Below are positions 1-11,784 of a stretch of DNA of 64,000 nucleotides, one piece after another; position 1 is the first letter of the stretch; the number at the start of each line of letters is the position of its first letter. The position numbers and the translations under genes were made by a program. The notes under the pieces were generated by a model that did no database searches, had not been told where the DNA came from, and was given only the letters and a program-made list of their open reading frames with translations. Source of the stretch: Candidatus Rubrimentiphilum sp. (lineage in GTDB: Bacteria > Vulcanimicrobiota > Vulcanimicrobiia > Vulcanimicrobiales > Vulcanimicrobiaceae); NCBI GenBank assembly GCA_035710515.1, contig DASTDE010000004.1:248001-312000 (forward strand). Reading direction: 5' to 3'.

Positions 1-15
1 CAGTCATGAGCCTCC

Positions 16-2985
<2,970 letters not shown>

Positions 2986-3033
2986 GTTCGTTACTTCAAC
3001 ACGCCACCCGGAGTATACGTTGCGGCCCTCTGT

Positions 3034-3801
3034 TTAGTAGGTTGCGGGCGGGCCGGCGCTCGGCGGGGCTGCTACGGCGGCGGGCGGTTTGGAGAGCTTG
3101 ATGTACTCGCCGACGATCACCAGGGAGACGTACACCGCCACTATCTGGTTAATCAGCATCGAAACGATGCCGCCCAAGAGCCGGATGTTGCCGAGAACGG
3201 AGCCGATCCATCCCGCGAAAAAGTAGACGACGCAAATAAGGACCAGCAGCAGCAGCGTCGTGACAAAGTTTCGCGTGGCGATTCGCGCGGAATCCCCCAA
3301 CGCTTCGCTGCCTGACTTTCCGCCGACGATGACGCTCGCGAACGTATACATAAAGAAGATAACGAACGCGATCAGCGCCAAGCCGAACGTGAAGATCGAC
3401 GCAAAAGCTGCGACTGCCGCCAGCAGCACCAGCAGCACGACCGCCACGAGAATCGCGGCGCCGTCCTTACGGAATGCCTCGGCGCCGTCGGCCAGAGTGG
3501 CACGCCCGGTCCGCCACGCAGCCCCCGCCATGCCGGTCGTGTAGGCGATGGTCAGGATGATGGAGATCAGGACGATGATTCCGACGATCAGGCCGGCCAT
3601 CAAGGCAGCCCCAATCCCGGCGCTGCTCGCGCCGGCCGCACTCAGGCCGACGCCGCTGACGAGCCCGGCCCCTACCACAAAGAACACGATGATAGCGGCC
3701 ACGATGCCGATGACTATCCCCGGGACGAGCATGATCCAGTTGCTCGAGAGCAGCTCCCACGAGCGCCCGAACGTGTTGCCTAAATCGCTGGACGACTGCA
3801 C
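3034..3801 (-). CDS. Multi-pass membrane protein, glycerophosphodiester phosphodiesterase-membrane-domain-like
   Basis: Unknown function. The 255-residue protein is almost entirely hydrophobic, with about five to six predicted transmembrane segments rich in Gly, Ala, Val and Ile and a charged loop near residue 100 (TGRATLADGAEAF). The start is GTG, overlapping the stop of the upstream gene (TAGTG), so translation is probably coupled to the small membrane protein before it. The C-terminal tail is Pro/Ala-rich. The hydrophobic layout resembles membrane proteins of the DUF7544/DUF7847 kind, but I cannot name a family with certainty. Confidence 0.75.
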   Translation of the reverse strand: MQSSSDLGNTFGRSWELLSSNWIMLVPGIVIGIVAAIIVFFVVGAGLVSGVGLSAAGASSAGIGAALMAGLIVGIIVLISIILTIAYTTGMAGAAWRTGRATLADGAEAFRKDGAAILVAVVLLVLLAAVAAFASIFTFGLALIAFVIFFMYTFASVIVGGKSGSEALGDSARIATRNFVTTLLLLVLICVVYFFAGWIGSVLGNIRLLGGIVSMLINQIVAVYVSLVIVGEYIKLSKPPAAVAAPPSAGPPATY

Positions 3802-4160
3802 TACGCCGCGCTCTTGAACAGGCTTCGCGTAATACCGGCGATCACAGGAACCTCAACCTCTTTGCCCTGGAAGCCGGAGATGAACGTCCACAGCCAGAGA
3901 ACGAACCAAACGATTTCGATCAGCCAGACCAGCATGCCGATGAACCCGGCCATGTAGCCGAGGAAGTTCAAAGCCACGATCAGCACGATGTAGAGTCCCC
4001 ACATCGTAATTGATTGCGCCGCGGCAAACTTCACCATCTTATTCGTTCCGCCGCCCAGCAGAATGACGATTCCGCCGAGGATTCCGAAAAGATAGGCGAG
4101 TCCCGCCGCGACATTGGGTTTGAGTCCGTATGGGGTATCGGTCGGTGCTTGTAAAGACAT
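3801..4160 (-). CDS. DUF4870/Tic20-like small membrane protein
   Basis: A 119-residue protein with three to four hydrophobic helices. The opening (GLKPNVAAGLAYLFGILGG) and the following FAAAQSI segment are typical of the DUF4870/Tic20-like family, small integral membrane proteins of unknown role found in many bacteria. It overlaps by one base the start of the next membrane-protein gene, so the two probably form a translationally coupled pair. Function is not inferred. Confidence 0.8.
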   Translation of the reverse strand: MSLQAPTDTPYGLKPNVAAGLAYLFGILGGIVILLGGGTNKMVKFAAAQSITMWGLYIVLIVALNFLGYMAGFIGMLVWLIEIVWFVLWLWTFISGFQGKEVEVPVIAGITRSLFKSAA

Positions 4161-4206
4161 GTTGTAGCGCCTTTCGATGCTTGCCGAGTTGTTCGAAGAT
4201 TTTGCG

Positions 4207-4953
4207 CTACCGGGCGCCTGGCTCCTCTGGAGGGCACAGCACGGCGCCCACCTCGCCGATGGTTCCCACCATGGCGTCGGGCGGGGAGGCGCCCTCGGGG
4301 ACCGGTTCGCCCCGCAGATTCATCCAGACGGTGTAGAGTCCAGCCTCGATGGCGCCGGCGATATCGCGCTCGTAGCGGTCCCCCACCATCGCGGCCGCAG
4401 CCGGCTCCACCCCGAGTTTTTCACAGGCATGCGCAAAGAGCCGGGGATCAGGCTTCACCATGCCGACTTCGTCCGCCAAGAAAATCGCATCGAAGTAGTC
4501 GCTGACTTCAAGAAGGGCGATCTTCTCACGGTGCGTCTCCGAGACGCCGTTGGTAACCAGACCGAGTTTGATTCCGGCCGCCCTGAGTTGCTTGAGCAGA
4601 TCGAGCGCGCCCGGAAAGAGCGCGAAGTATTTCGCGCGGTAGCGGTTGTAATTCGTCGCGCTGCGCTCGGCGAGCACAGGATCGTCGAGTCCGACCGAAC
4701 GCAGCGCTGATCCCCAAAGCCGGGAGCGCAGCGAGCTCAACTTGCTAACCAGCAACTCATGAACTTGCTCGGCGGTGAGCTTCTTCCAAAATCCTTCGGC
4801 TTCGGCGATATACGCATCTTTGAGGGCCAGCGCATCGACGCCGTGCTCCGCCGCGATTTCGTGCGCAACCTCATCGGCCGCGCTCGTGAACGCGAGCGTA
4901 TCGTCGTGCAGCGTGTCGTCAAGATCGAAGAGCACGGCCCGCAGCTCACGCAT
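4207..4953 (-). CDS. HAD-superfamily hydrolase (subclass IA)
   Basis: Cytoplasmic phosphatase-like enzyme of 248 residues with all four HAD motifs. Motif I is FDLDDTLHD at residues 9-17, with the nucleophile Asp and the acid/base Asp two residues later. Motif II is the Thr of LVTNG, motif III the Lys of MVKPDPRLF, and motif IV is VGDRYERDI with the magnesium-binding Asp. A helical cap domain lies between motifs I and II. Overall it resembles YjjG/pyrimidine-nucleotidase-like members, but the substrate cannot be read from sequence. It overlaps the 3' end of the alpha-mannosidase gene by eight bases, suggesting co-transcription. Confidence 0.93.
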   Translation of the reverse strand: MRELRAVLFDLDDTLHDDTLAFTSAADEVAHEIAAEHGVDALALKDAYIAEAEGFWKKLTAEQVHELLVSKLSSLRSRLWGSALRSVGLDDPVLAERSATNYNRYRAKYFALFPGALDLLKQLRAAGIKLGLVTNGVSETHREKIALLEVSDYFDAIFLADEVGMVKPDPRLFAHACEKLGVEPAAAAMVGDRYERDIAGAIEAGLYTVWMNLRGEPVPEGASPPDAMVGTIGEVGAVLCPPEEPGAR

Positions 4954-7408
4954 TGCGGAATTTTACGCGGAACGAACGCAATTGATAGGGCGTCAGATCG
5001 AATGCCAAGTGCTCGCCATCGATCGCGACCGGCATGCCGATGGCGCGCTCGAGGCCGTCGACCGAGTGCACCGCCGTCATGCGTGCGCCGCAGCGCAGCC
5101 GAACCGTTCGCGCCGAACCGTCACATTCGCGAACCCGCACGACGGCGCCGTCGCCATCCTCCGCCGGCTTGCATGCCACTACCAGCACGCTTTCGTCCTC
5201 GCACGTAAATAGCCGCACGCGCTGTTCGTGCGCGAACTGCGACCACGTTCGCTCGAGCCGGCCGATCGTAGCGTCCGCGACCGGCGCGAAAGCGTATGAA
5301 ATGAAATGCTCGCCGAGATCGGCGCCGGGATCGGGCCATGTCGTGCCGCGCAGCAGCGAGTGGCCAAGGGCGATCTGCTTCTCGCTCGCCAGCGCGCTCC
5401 AGCCGTACGTGTCCAGCGCAAACATCGCGACGCCGTCACCGTTTGCGTCCTCCGCCAGCGCAAAGCGCTGGCCCGGAACTTCGAACTTCGCGCGTTCCTG
5501 CGGCGTGTTTCGCAGCGCGGTGCGGACGATCGAGCCGTGCGGCGAGCCGTACGTTACGGTCTCTGTCTCGAGCGCGAAGCGGTTCTCTAGTCGGAGCAGC
5601 GTGCGCCGCTCGCGCCAGTCAAGCGCGAGAATCACGCGCAGATACGGCTCGTTCGGGCGCAGTTCAACGCGCATGGTGGCCGGCGACATTCCGATCTCGT
5701 AGTCTATGGACAGCCCACCGCCTTCGACGCGCACGCCGCCGGCGCGATGGATGCGCATCGTGGTTTGATAGCCGTCATCGATGTTCCAGGCTTCCCATTG
5801 GCGCGGCCGGTCGACGTACGTCGCGAGCACGTTAGCTTCAACGCAGACGTTTCGGCGGCCGGCGAGTTTGAGTTCGGTGACGGCGCCGTCCTTTCGCACG
5901 CGCGCCTGCAGCAAGCCGTTGTCGAAAAGATAGTCGCCGCAGCTTTCCACCGGCTCGCACGGTTCCGCCGGCCACGTGCTTGGCGCGCGCGGCAAGATCG
6001 ACTCGGCGGAGCCGATGACGCCCGCCACAAGTTCTTGCGCCTGAATGTACTCGCCGGCAACGTCCGCATAGACCGGCGCGATCGATGTGCCGGGCAAGAC
6101 GTCGTGAAACTGATTGCGCAGTACGATCTCCCACGCCGCGTGCAAACGTTGCCCGAATTGCTGCGTCGCGGCCGCGGGCGCATGTACCGCGTCGCACCAG
6201 ACCACCAGCTCTTCGGCTTCGGAGATCGCACGCTCCAAGAGTGCGTTCTGGAATTTTACGTCGTGATGCGTCGTGTAGACGCCGCGATGGTATTCGAGGT
6301 AGAGTTCATCTTCATGCGCTGGAAGATCGCTGCGCTTCGCTTCCAGCTCGGCGAACCAATCGCGTGGGCGAATCCATCGGCCGAACTCCGGTACCTGTTG
6401 CAACATCTTCGCAGTGACGCCGCCCCCGCCGTCGCCGTAACCGACGATCAGCGGTTCGTGCCGTTCGCGGGCCGTGCCGATGCGCCATGGATACGGCCCG
6501 CCGTCATACGACTGGATCAGCGCGCCGATCACCGCACTGCCGTCGGGTCCTTTCCATAGGAACTGCGGATACGGAAAACGCGTCGTGTCGTTCCACTGCA
6601 GCTTCGTGGTCGCAAAATAGGGGATGCCGGCGTGCGCGAGCAGTTGCGGCAGCGTGTTGGCGAAACCGAACGTGTCCGGCAGCCACGCAATCGACGGCGT
6701 AGTCGCAAAACGTTCCTTGCAATATTCGTTCGCGAACAGCATCTGCCGCAGCAGCGATTCGCCGGAGGGAAGATTGCAGTCGCTTTCGACCCACAGCGCG
6801 GCGATGTCCGGATCGAACCGGCCCGTTCCAACCTCCGTTCGTACGCGAGCAAAGAGTCCGGGATCGCTTTCCTCGACGAAACGATAGAGCTGCGGCTGGC
6901 TCTGGGTAAAAACAAACGCCGGGTCGCGATCGAGCAGATCGCACGCGATTGCGAACGTCCGCTCGGCTTTACGCCGCGTCGCTTCGTACGTCCACAACCA
7001 CGCGACATCGAGATGCGAGTGACCGATGACGGGGAGTGCGTCTTCAGCGCCCCTCGTTACCTCGGGGTCCTTCGATACCTCAGGATGACAATCAACAAAG
7101 CGTTGTGGACGTTGGTGCGAGCTCGCGTTGAGAAACCACCAAATTAGTCCCGGGCCCGAGGGCAAACCGTTGGTCGGCAGCGCCTCGAGTTCGACCTCGA
7201 GCGTCAGCTCGCGCGCGCGATCCGAGGGCGGAAGCAGCACGTCGTGGTGCTCGCGATCGTAAGCGCCGGCGGCAACGCCGTCCACACGCAGCAGCGCGCC
7301 GGTTCGCGTGCGGTACGAGATGGAAGTTGCCTGCGGCTGCGGCGGCAGCAGTGCGCGCAGCTCGGTGATTTCGGGTCCTCGCTTACCTTCTACCAGTCTT
7401 AGGCGCAG
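4946..7408 (-). CDS. GH38 alpha-mannosidase
   Basis: Glycoside hydrolase family 38 enzyme that releases alpha-linked mannose through a zinc-dependent retaining mechanism. The zinc-binding motif HSHLDVAWLW and the nucleophile region (WVESDCNLPSGES, Asp in the middle) are clear, followed by the helical bundle and beta-rich C-terminal domains. The frame stays open upstream to 7597, but that part lies inside uvrB and reads as an overlap shadow. Between the uvrB stop and recognisable N-terminal sequence there is no ATG, GTG or TTG; a CTG at 7408-7406, five bases after a GAGG, is the best start (820 residues). The first canonical codon, a GTG about 36 residues further on, would cut conserved-looking sequence. 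About 110 residues in, just before the zinc motif, an interspersed repeat is read in frame. No signal peptide is seen, so it probably acts in the cytoplasm. Confidence 0.9.
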   Translation of the reverse strand: MRLRLVEGKRGPEITELRALLPPQPQATSISYRTRTGALLRVDGVAAGAYDREHHDVLLPPSDRARELTLEVELEALPTNGLPSGPGLIWWFLNASSHQRPQRFVDCHPEVSKDPEVTRGAEDALPVIGHSHLDVAWLWTYEATRRKAERTFAIACDLLDRDPAFVFTQSQPQLYRFVEESDPGLFARVRTEVGTGRFDPDIAALWVESDCNLPSGESLLRQMLFANEYCKERFATTPSIAWLPDTFGFANTLPQLLAHAGIPYFATTKLQWNDTTRFPYPQFLWKGPDGSAVIGALIQSYDGGPYPWRIGTARERHEPLIVGYGDGGGGVTAKMLQQVPEFGRWIRPRDWFAELEAKRSDLPAHEDELYLEYHRGVYTTHHDVKFQNALLERAISEAEELVVWCDAVHAPAAATQQFGQRLHAAWEIVLRNQFHDVLPGTSIAPVYADVAGEYIQAQELVAGVIGSAESILPRAPSTWPAEPCEPVESCGDYLFDNGLLQARVRKDGAVTELKLAGRRNVCVEANVLATYVDRPRQWEAWNIDDGYQTTMRIHRAGGVRVEGGGLSIDYEIGMSPATMRVELRPNEPYLRVILALDWRERRTLLRLENRFALETETVTYGSPHGSIVRTALRNTPQERAKFEVPGQRFALAEDANGDGVAMFALDTYGWSALASEKQIALGHSLLRGTTWPDPGADLGEHFISYAFAPVADATIGRLERTWSQFAHEQRVRLFTCEDESVLVVACKPAEDGDGAVVRVRECDGSARTVRLRCGARMTAVHSVDGLERAIGMPVAIDGEHLAFDLTPYQLRSFRVKFRNA
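7051..7090 (-). repeat. Interspersed repeat inserted in frame within the alpha-mannosidase gene
   Basis: On the minus strand the segment reads TGTCATCCTGAGGTATCGA and onward, closely matching the copy downstream of the lipoprotein at 36.6 kb (TGTCATCCTGAGCCTGTCGA). Within the mannosidase it encodes CHPEVSKDPEVTRG, placed between the N-terminal domain and the zinc motif HSHLD. It holds two short direct repeats (CGTTACCTC and CGATACCTC on the plus strand) 18 bases apart. The recurrence of an intergenic-type repeat inside a coding frame is what marks it as an insertion. Confidence 0.7.
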
Positions 7409-7415
7409 CGCGGCC

Positions 7416-9452
7416 TCACACGAGTTCTTTGAGCGCGTGCTCGAAAATCTTCGGAGCCTTTCCTTGAAAGAGCATGGACTCGTTTCCGCCGATTTGCCGG
7501 CGCAACTCGATAAGCTCGTCGCGCAGCGCCGCGGCCTTTTCGAATTCCAGATTCGCCGCGAATTCGCGCATCTTCTTGTCCAGATCGGCGGCCACACGAA
7601 TGGCTACGTCGCGCGGCAGTTTTTCCCGCCGCAGTTCGAGCTGGGTCTCCTCGGTCGCGCCGGCCATCGAAAGAATGTCGCGGATCTCTTTGCGTACGGA
7701 CTTCGGTTCGATGCCGTGCGCGAGGTTATGCGCGACCTGCCGTTCGCGCCGCCGCTGCGTCTCGCCGATGGCCCGCGCCATCGACTCGGTGACCGCATCG
7801 GCGTACATGATGACCTTGCCCTCAACGTGGCGGGCGGCGCGCCCGATCGTCTGGATGAGCGAGGTTCCGCTGCGCAAGTAGCCTTCTTTGTCGGCGTCCA
7901 GGATGCCGACCATCGAAACCTCCGGCAGATCGAGTCCTTCGCGCAGCAGATTGATGCCGACAAGCACGTCGAAGGCGCCCAAGCGGAGGTCGCGCAGAAT
8001 CGCTACGCGCTCGAGCGTGTCCACCTCGCTGTGCAAGTAGCGCACCTTGAAACCCATCTCCAGCAAGAAGTCGGTCAAGTCTTCGGCCATCTTCTTGGTG
8101 AGCGTCGTGACCAGCACGCGCTCTTTGCGTTCCACCCGCAGCCGGATCTCTTCCATCAGGTCGTCCACCTGATTGCGCGTCGGGCGAACCTCGACTTCCG
8201 GATCCACCAAGCCCGTCGGTCTGATAATCATCTCGACGACCTGCGAGCTGCGTCCCCGCTCGTACGTTCCGGGCGTCGCCGAAACGTAGATCACCTGATT
8301 GATGTGCTGATCGAACTCTTCATAGGTGAGCGGACGGTTGTCGAGCGCGCTCGGCAATCGAAAGCCGTGTTCCACGAGCGACTCTTTGCGCGAACGGTCG
8401 CCGCCGTGCATGCCGTGCACTTGCGGCAGCGTGACGTGCGATTCGTCTACAAAGAGCAGCCAGTCTTTCGGAAAAAAATCGAGTAGACAGGTCGGCGTCG
8501 ATCCCGGCTCGCGGCCGGAGAGCGGCCGCGAATAATTTTCGATCCCGTTGCAGTAGCCGACCTCACGCAGCATGTCGAGATCGTACCGCGTGCGCATCTC
8601 CAAACGCTGCGCTTCGAGCAGCTTTCCGTTCTCTTTAAAATATTTCAGGCGCTCGGCCAGCTCGTCTTCGATCGAAACGATCGCACGGCGCAATTTTTCG
8701 TCCGGCGTAATGAAATGCTTGGCCGGAAAGATCGTCAGCGAATCCTTGCTCTCAACGTACTCGCCGGTGAGCAGGTTGACCACGTTGATCGCTTCGACCT
8801 GATCGCCGAAGAACTCGAGGCGATGCACCAACTCCTCATCCACGCCAATGAACTCGAGCGTGTCGCCGCGGACGCGGAAGGTGCCGCGCACGAGGTTCAG
8901 GTCGTTGCGGCGGTACTGCATGTCGACCAGCTTACGCAGTAGCGCGTCGCGGTCGAACTCGTCGCCGACGGCGATCTTCTGGGAGAGCTCCATGTAGTCC
9001 GAAGGCGATCCCAAGCCGTAGATGCACGAAACCGAGGCGACGATGAGCGTATCGGGCCGCGTCAGCAGCGACTGCGTGGCCGAATGGCGCAGGCGCTCGA
9101 TCTCGTCGTTGACCGAGCTGTCCTTTTCAATGTACGTGTCGGTGTGCGCGATGTACGCTTCGGGCTGATAATAATCGAAGTACGAGACGAAAAACTCGAC
9201 CGCGTTTTCGGGAAAGAACTCCCGGAACTCCGCGCATAGCTGCGCGGCCAGCGTTTTATTGTGGCAGAGCACCAACGTCGGCTTCTGCGCGATCTCGATC
9301 GTCCGCGCCATCGCCATCGTCTTGCCGCTGCCGGTCACGCCGAGCAGCGTCTGCGTGCGATCGCCGGCGCGAACGCTCGCGCCCAAGGCCTCAGTCGCCG
9401 CCGGCTGGTCGCCCGCAAGGCTGAAGGGTGCGACCAGTTTGAATTTGCCCAC
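7416..9452 (-). CDS. uvrB: Excinuclease ABC subunit B (UvrB)
   Basis: Helicase-like damage-verification subunit of nucleotide excision repair. Walker A is GVTGSGKT, the beta-hairpin region reads [10 protein letters not shown], and the DEAD-box-like motif is DESHVTLPQ. Helicase motif VI (QTIGRAARH) and a C-terminal UVR domain that contacts UvrC and UvrA (residues about 630-665) are present. The frame extends upstream to 9506, but the family normally begins at the FKLVAPF segment, so I place the start at the GTG at 9452 (678 residues). It is divergent from prs, with only about 80 bases between start codons, so the promoters probably overlap. It is the first gene of the minus-strand run ending in uvrA. 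Confidence 0.97.
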   Translation of the reverse strand: MGKFKLVAPFSLAGDQPAATEALGASVRAGDRTQTLLGVTGSGKTMAMARTIEIAQKPTLVLCHNKTLAAQLCAEFREFFPENAVEFFVSYFDYYQPEAYIAHTDTYIEKDSSVNDEIERLRHSATQSLLTRPDTLIVASVSCIYGLGSPSDYMELSQKIAVGDEFDRDALLRKLVDMQYRRNDLNLVRGTFRVRGDTLEFIGVDEELVHRLEFFGDQVEAINVVNLLTGEYVESKDSLTIFPAKHFITPDEKLRRAIVSIEDELAERLKYFKENGKLLEAQRLEMRTRYDLDMLREVGYCNGIENYSRPLSGREPGSTPTCLLDFFPKDWLLFVDESHVTLPQVHGMHGGDRSRKESLVEHGFRLPSALDNRPLTYEEFDQHINQVIYVSATPGTYERGRSSQVVEMIIRPTGLVDPEVEVRPTRNQVDDLMEEIRLRVERKERVLVTTLTKKMAEDLTDFLLEMGFKVRYLHSEVDTLERVAILRDLRLGAFDVLVGINLLREGLDLPEVSMVGILDADKEGYLRSGTSLIQTIGRAARHVEGKVIMYADAVTESMARAIGETQRRRERQVAHNLAHGIEPKSVRKEIRDILSMAGATEETQLELRREKLPRDVAIRVAADLDKKMREFAANLEFEKAAALRDELIELRRQIGGNESMLFQGKAPKIFEHALKELV

Positions 9453-9533
9453 GCCGCTTAAGGACCGATGCCGGACTCGCCAGGGTTGCGCGCGCCCCTT
9501 CGACAATCAAGACTCTTCCATGGGAGAGACCGT

Positions 9534-10550
9534 TTGAGCCAAAGCCCGCTTCTCTTTAGCGGAAATTCGAATCAAAAGCTGGCCGAAGATATCGCCCGCC
9601 GGTTAAAGCTGCACGTCGGCAAGGCCACGGTTTCGAAATTCAAAAATGAAGAGACGCGCGTGCAAATCGGCGAGAACGTGCGCGGCTCTGAAGTTTTCGT
9701 CATCCAGTCGATCTGCAAAGCGCCCAACGGCAACGGCGTGAACGACGCCCTGATGGAGCTGCTGCTGATGATCGACGCGCTCAAACGCGCCTCGGCGGCG
9801 CGCATCACCGCGGTCGTTCCCTACTACGGCTACGCCAAGCAAGACAAGAAGTCGAGCGGGCGGGAGCCGATCTCCGCCAAGGTCGTCGCCAACATGCTCA
9901 AGACGGCCGGCGCCAAGCGTATGGTCACGATGGACCTGCACGCGGCGCAGATTCAAGGCTTCTTCGACGGCCCGGTGGACAATCTCGAAGCGATTGCCAC
10001 GCTGTGCAACTATTTAAAGAAGGAAGATCTCTGCGACAACCGCGTCGTCGTGGTCTCCCCGGACGCGGGCGGCGTGCACCGCGCGGAACTTTTCGCCAAG
10101 CGATTGCGTACTTCGCTTGCCATCGTCTTCAAGCGGCGGCCCGAGCCGGACGTCTCGGAGGTCACCGACATCGTCGGCGACGTGGACGGCAAGATCGCTC
10201 TGGTGGTCGACGACATGATCTCGACCGGCGGAACGTTGGCCAAGGCGGCGGAAGCGATCCTGGCGCGCGGCGCCACCAAGGTCCACACGCTGGCCACGCA
10301 CGGAATATTTGCCGGCGACGCGATAGCGGTGCTGGAAGCCTCGCCGATAGAGAAAGTAATTGTGACCGATACCATCCCGTTCGCGGACATTCTCGAGCAT
10401 CCAAAGTTCGCGCAGTTATCGATCGCGCAGACATTTGCCGACGCGATCAACCGCATTACCACCAATCGCTCCGTTTCGGAATTATTTACCGAAGACGAGG
10501 AAAAAAAAATGAATGAACTTCGTCCGCCGGAGCCGGTAGCGGTACCATAA
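9534..10550 (+). CDS. prs: Ribose-phosphate pyrophosphokinase (PRPP synthetase)
   Basis: Makes phosphoribosyl pyrophosphate from ribose 5-phosphate and ATP for nucleotide, His and Trp synthesis. Diagnostic segments are VVPYYGYAKQDKK, the MVTMDLHAAQIQGFFD metal-binding stretch, and the PRPP-binding loop VVDDMISTGGT. The start chosen is TTG at 9534, six bases after a GGGAGAG ribosome-binding site, giving 338 residues; an upstream ATG at 9468 lacks such a site and adds residues unlike the family. The C-terminus carries an extra acidic and proline-containing tail of about 20 residues beyond the usual 310-320. Its stop overlaps the ATG of rplY by one base (TAATG). Confidence 0.97.
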   Translation: MSQSPLLFSGNSNQKLAEDIARRLKLHVGKATVSKFKNEETRVQIGENVRGSEVFVIQSICKAPNGNGVNDALMELLLMIDALKRASAARITAVVPYYGYAKQDKKSSGREPISAKVVANMLKTAGAKRMVTMDLHAAQIQGFFDGPVDNLEAIATLCNYLKKEDLCDNRVVVVSPDAGGVHRAELFAKRLRTSLAIVFKRRPEPDVSEVTDIVGDVDGKIALVVDDMISTGGTLAKAAEAILARGATKVHTLATHGIFAGDAIAVLEASPIEKVIVTDTIPFADILEHPKFAQLSIAQTFADAINRITTNRSVSELFTEDEEKKMNELRPPEPVAVP

Positions 10551-11221
10551 TGGCACAAGAGCTGAACCTTACGATCGAACGCCGTGACGGCGTCGGCACC
10601 ACGCACGCCCGCGCCATTCGCAAAGACGGGAAGATTCCGGGCATCTTATACGGACACGGCTCGGATCCGCAAGCGATCGCGTTCGCGCGGCGCGGGCTCG
10701 ATGAAATACTTCATAAAGGCGCCCGCACGTCGCTGATCACGCTGACGATGGACGGCAAGCGCGTCGATACGGCGCTCCTGCGCGAGGTGCAAGTCGATCC
10801 GGTCTCGCGCCGGATCGTGCACGTCGACCTCCAGCGCGTCTCGGCCGATGAGACCGTGCAGACGAGCCTGCCCGTCGTGACGGTCGGTACGCCCATCGGC
10901 GTGCGTGACTTCGGCGGCGTCATGGACGTCGTGCTGCACGAGCTCGAAGTCGAAGGCCCCGCCAACAAGTTGCCGGACCGGATCGAGATCGACGTGGCTG
11001 AGCTGGGCATCCATCAGCACGTCACGGCCGAAGAGATTCGTCTGCCCGAAGGCTTCAAGATGATCACGCCGGCCGACACGACCGTCGTCTCCGTCGAGCC
11101 CTCGAAGACGGAACGGCTGCTCGAAGAAGCCGCCGAAGGCGCGGTGGCCGAACAAGCCGAGCCCGAAGTTATCGGTAAGCCCACCGAAGAAGCGCCGGCG
11201 CCCGAAGGAGCTCCGGAGTAA
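10550..11221 (+). CDS. rplY: 50S ribosomal protein L25 (Ctc/TL5 form)
   Basis: Binds 5S rRNA in the large subunit. The 223-residue protein is the long two-domain form: an N-terminal L25 beta-barrel (about residues 1-95; GKIPGILYGHG is typical) and a C-terminal TL5/Ctc domain (HELEVEGPANKLPDRIE and onward), then an acidic Ala/Glu/Pro tail. It sits between prs and pth with overlapping junctions, the usual prs-rplY-pth order in many bacteria. The stop codon is TAA directly against the pth coding sequence. Confidence 0.97.
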   Translation: MAQELNLTIERRDGVGTTHARAIRKDGKIPGILYGHGSDPQAIAFARRGLDEILHKGARTSLITLTMDGKRVDTALLREVQVDPVSRRIVHVDLQRVSADETVQTSLPVVTVGTPIGVRDFGGVMDVVLHELEVEGPANKLPDRIEIDVAELGIHQHVTAEEIRLPEGFKMITPADTTVVSVEPSKTERLLEEAAEGAVAEQAEPEVIGKPTEEAPAPEGAPE

Positions 11222-11784
11222 AACTCGTCGCCGGACTCGGCAACCCGGGCAAAGAGTACGCAGCGACGCGCCACAACGTCGGCTTCATGGTGGTCGACGA
11301 ATTCGCGCGCCGGCTCGGCATCGATCGCTGGAAAGTCAAAGACGGCGCGCGCCAAGCATACGATTCGGCGCGCGGCCTCGTCTTGGTAGAACCGCAAACG
11401 TTCATGAACAACAGCGGCGTACCGGTGAGGCTGATCGCTTCGTGGTATCGCGTGCCCTCCGAAGCGATGCTGGTCGTCTACGACGACATGGACATTCCGT
11501 TCGGCAAGCTGCGGCTGCGCGCGTCCGGCGGTCACGGCGGCCACAACGGTATGCGTTCGATTATCGCAACGATGGGCGAAGACTTCGCGCGCTTGCGCAT
11601 CGGCCTCGGCCGTCCCGAATATGAAAGCATCGATCACGTGCTGACGCCGTTCACGGCCGAACAGCAGCGGCACGTGCCCGAAATCGTCGCGGCTGCGACC
11701 GACGGCGTCATGTGCTGGTTCGAAAAGGGAATTGAAGCGGCGATGCAGTTCGCCAATACGTGGGAGCAGGAGCCGCCGGCTTAG
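11218..11784 (+). CDS. pth: Peptidyl-tRNA hydrolase, apparent GTA start
   Basis: Recycles peptidyl-tRNA released from stalled ribosomes. The N-terminal GLGNPGKEY, the catalytic His of RHNVGF, the FMNNSG segment and the DDMDIPFGKLRLR stretch are all present. The first ATG (11287) lies downstream of both the GLGNPG motif and the catalytic His, so translation must start earlier. The frame is closed by a TAA at 11176-11178, and no ATG, GTG or TTG lies between. GTA at 11218 is seven bases after GAAGGAG and gives a normal N-terminus (VKLVAGLGNPG). One G-to-A change from a GTGA overlap with the rplY stop would explain this, so either the start is non-canonical or there is a sequence error. Confidence 0.92.
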   Translation, partial: VKLVAGLGNPGKEYAATRHNVGFMVVDEFARRLGIDRWKVKDGARQAYDSARGLVLVEPQTFMNNSGVPVRLIASWYRVPSEAMLVVYDDMDIPFGKLRLRASGGHGGHNGMRSIIATMGEDFARLRIGLGRPEYESIDHVLTPFTAEQQRHVPEIVAAATDGVMCWFEKGIEAAMQFANTWEQEPPA

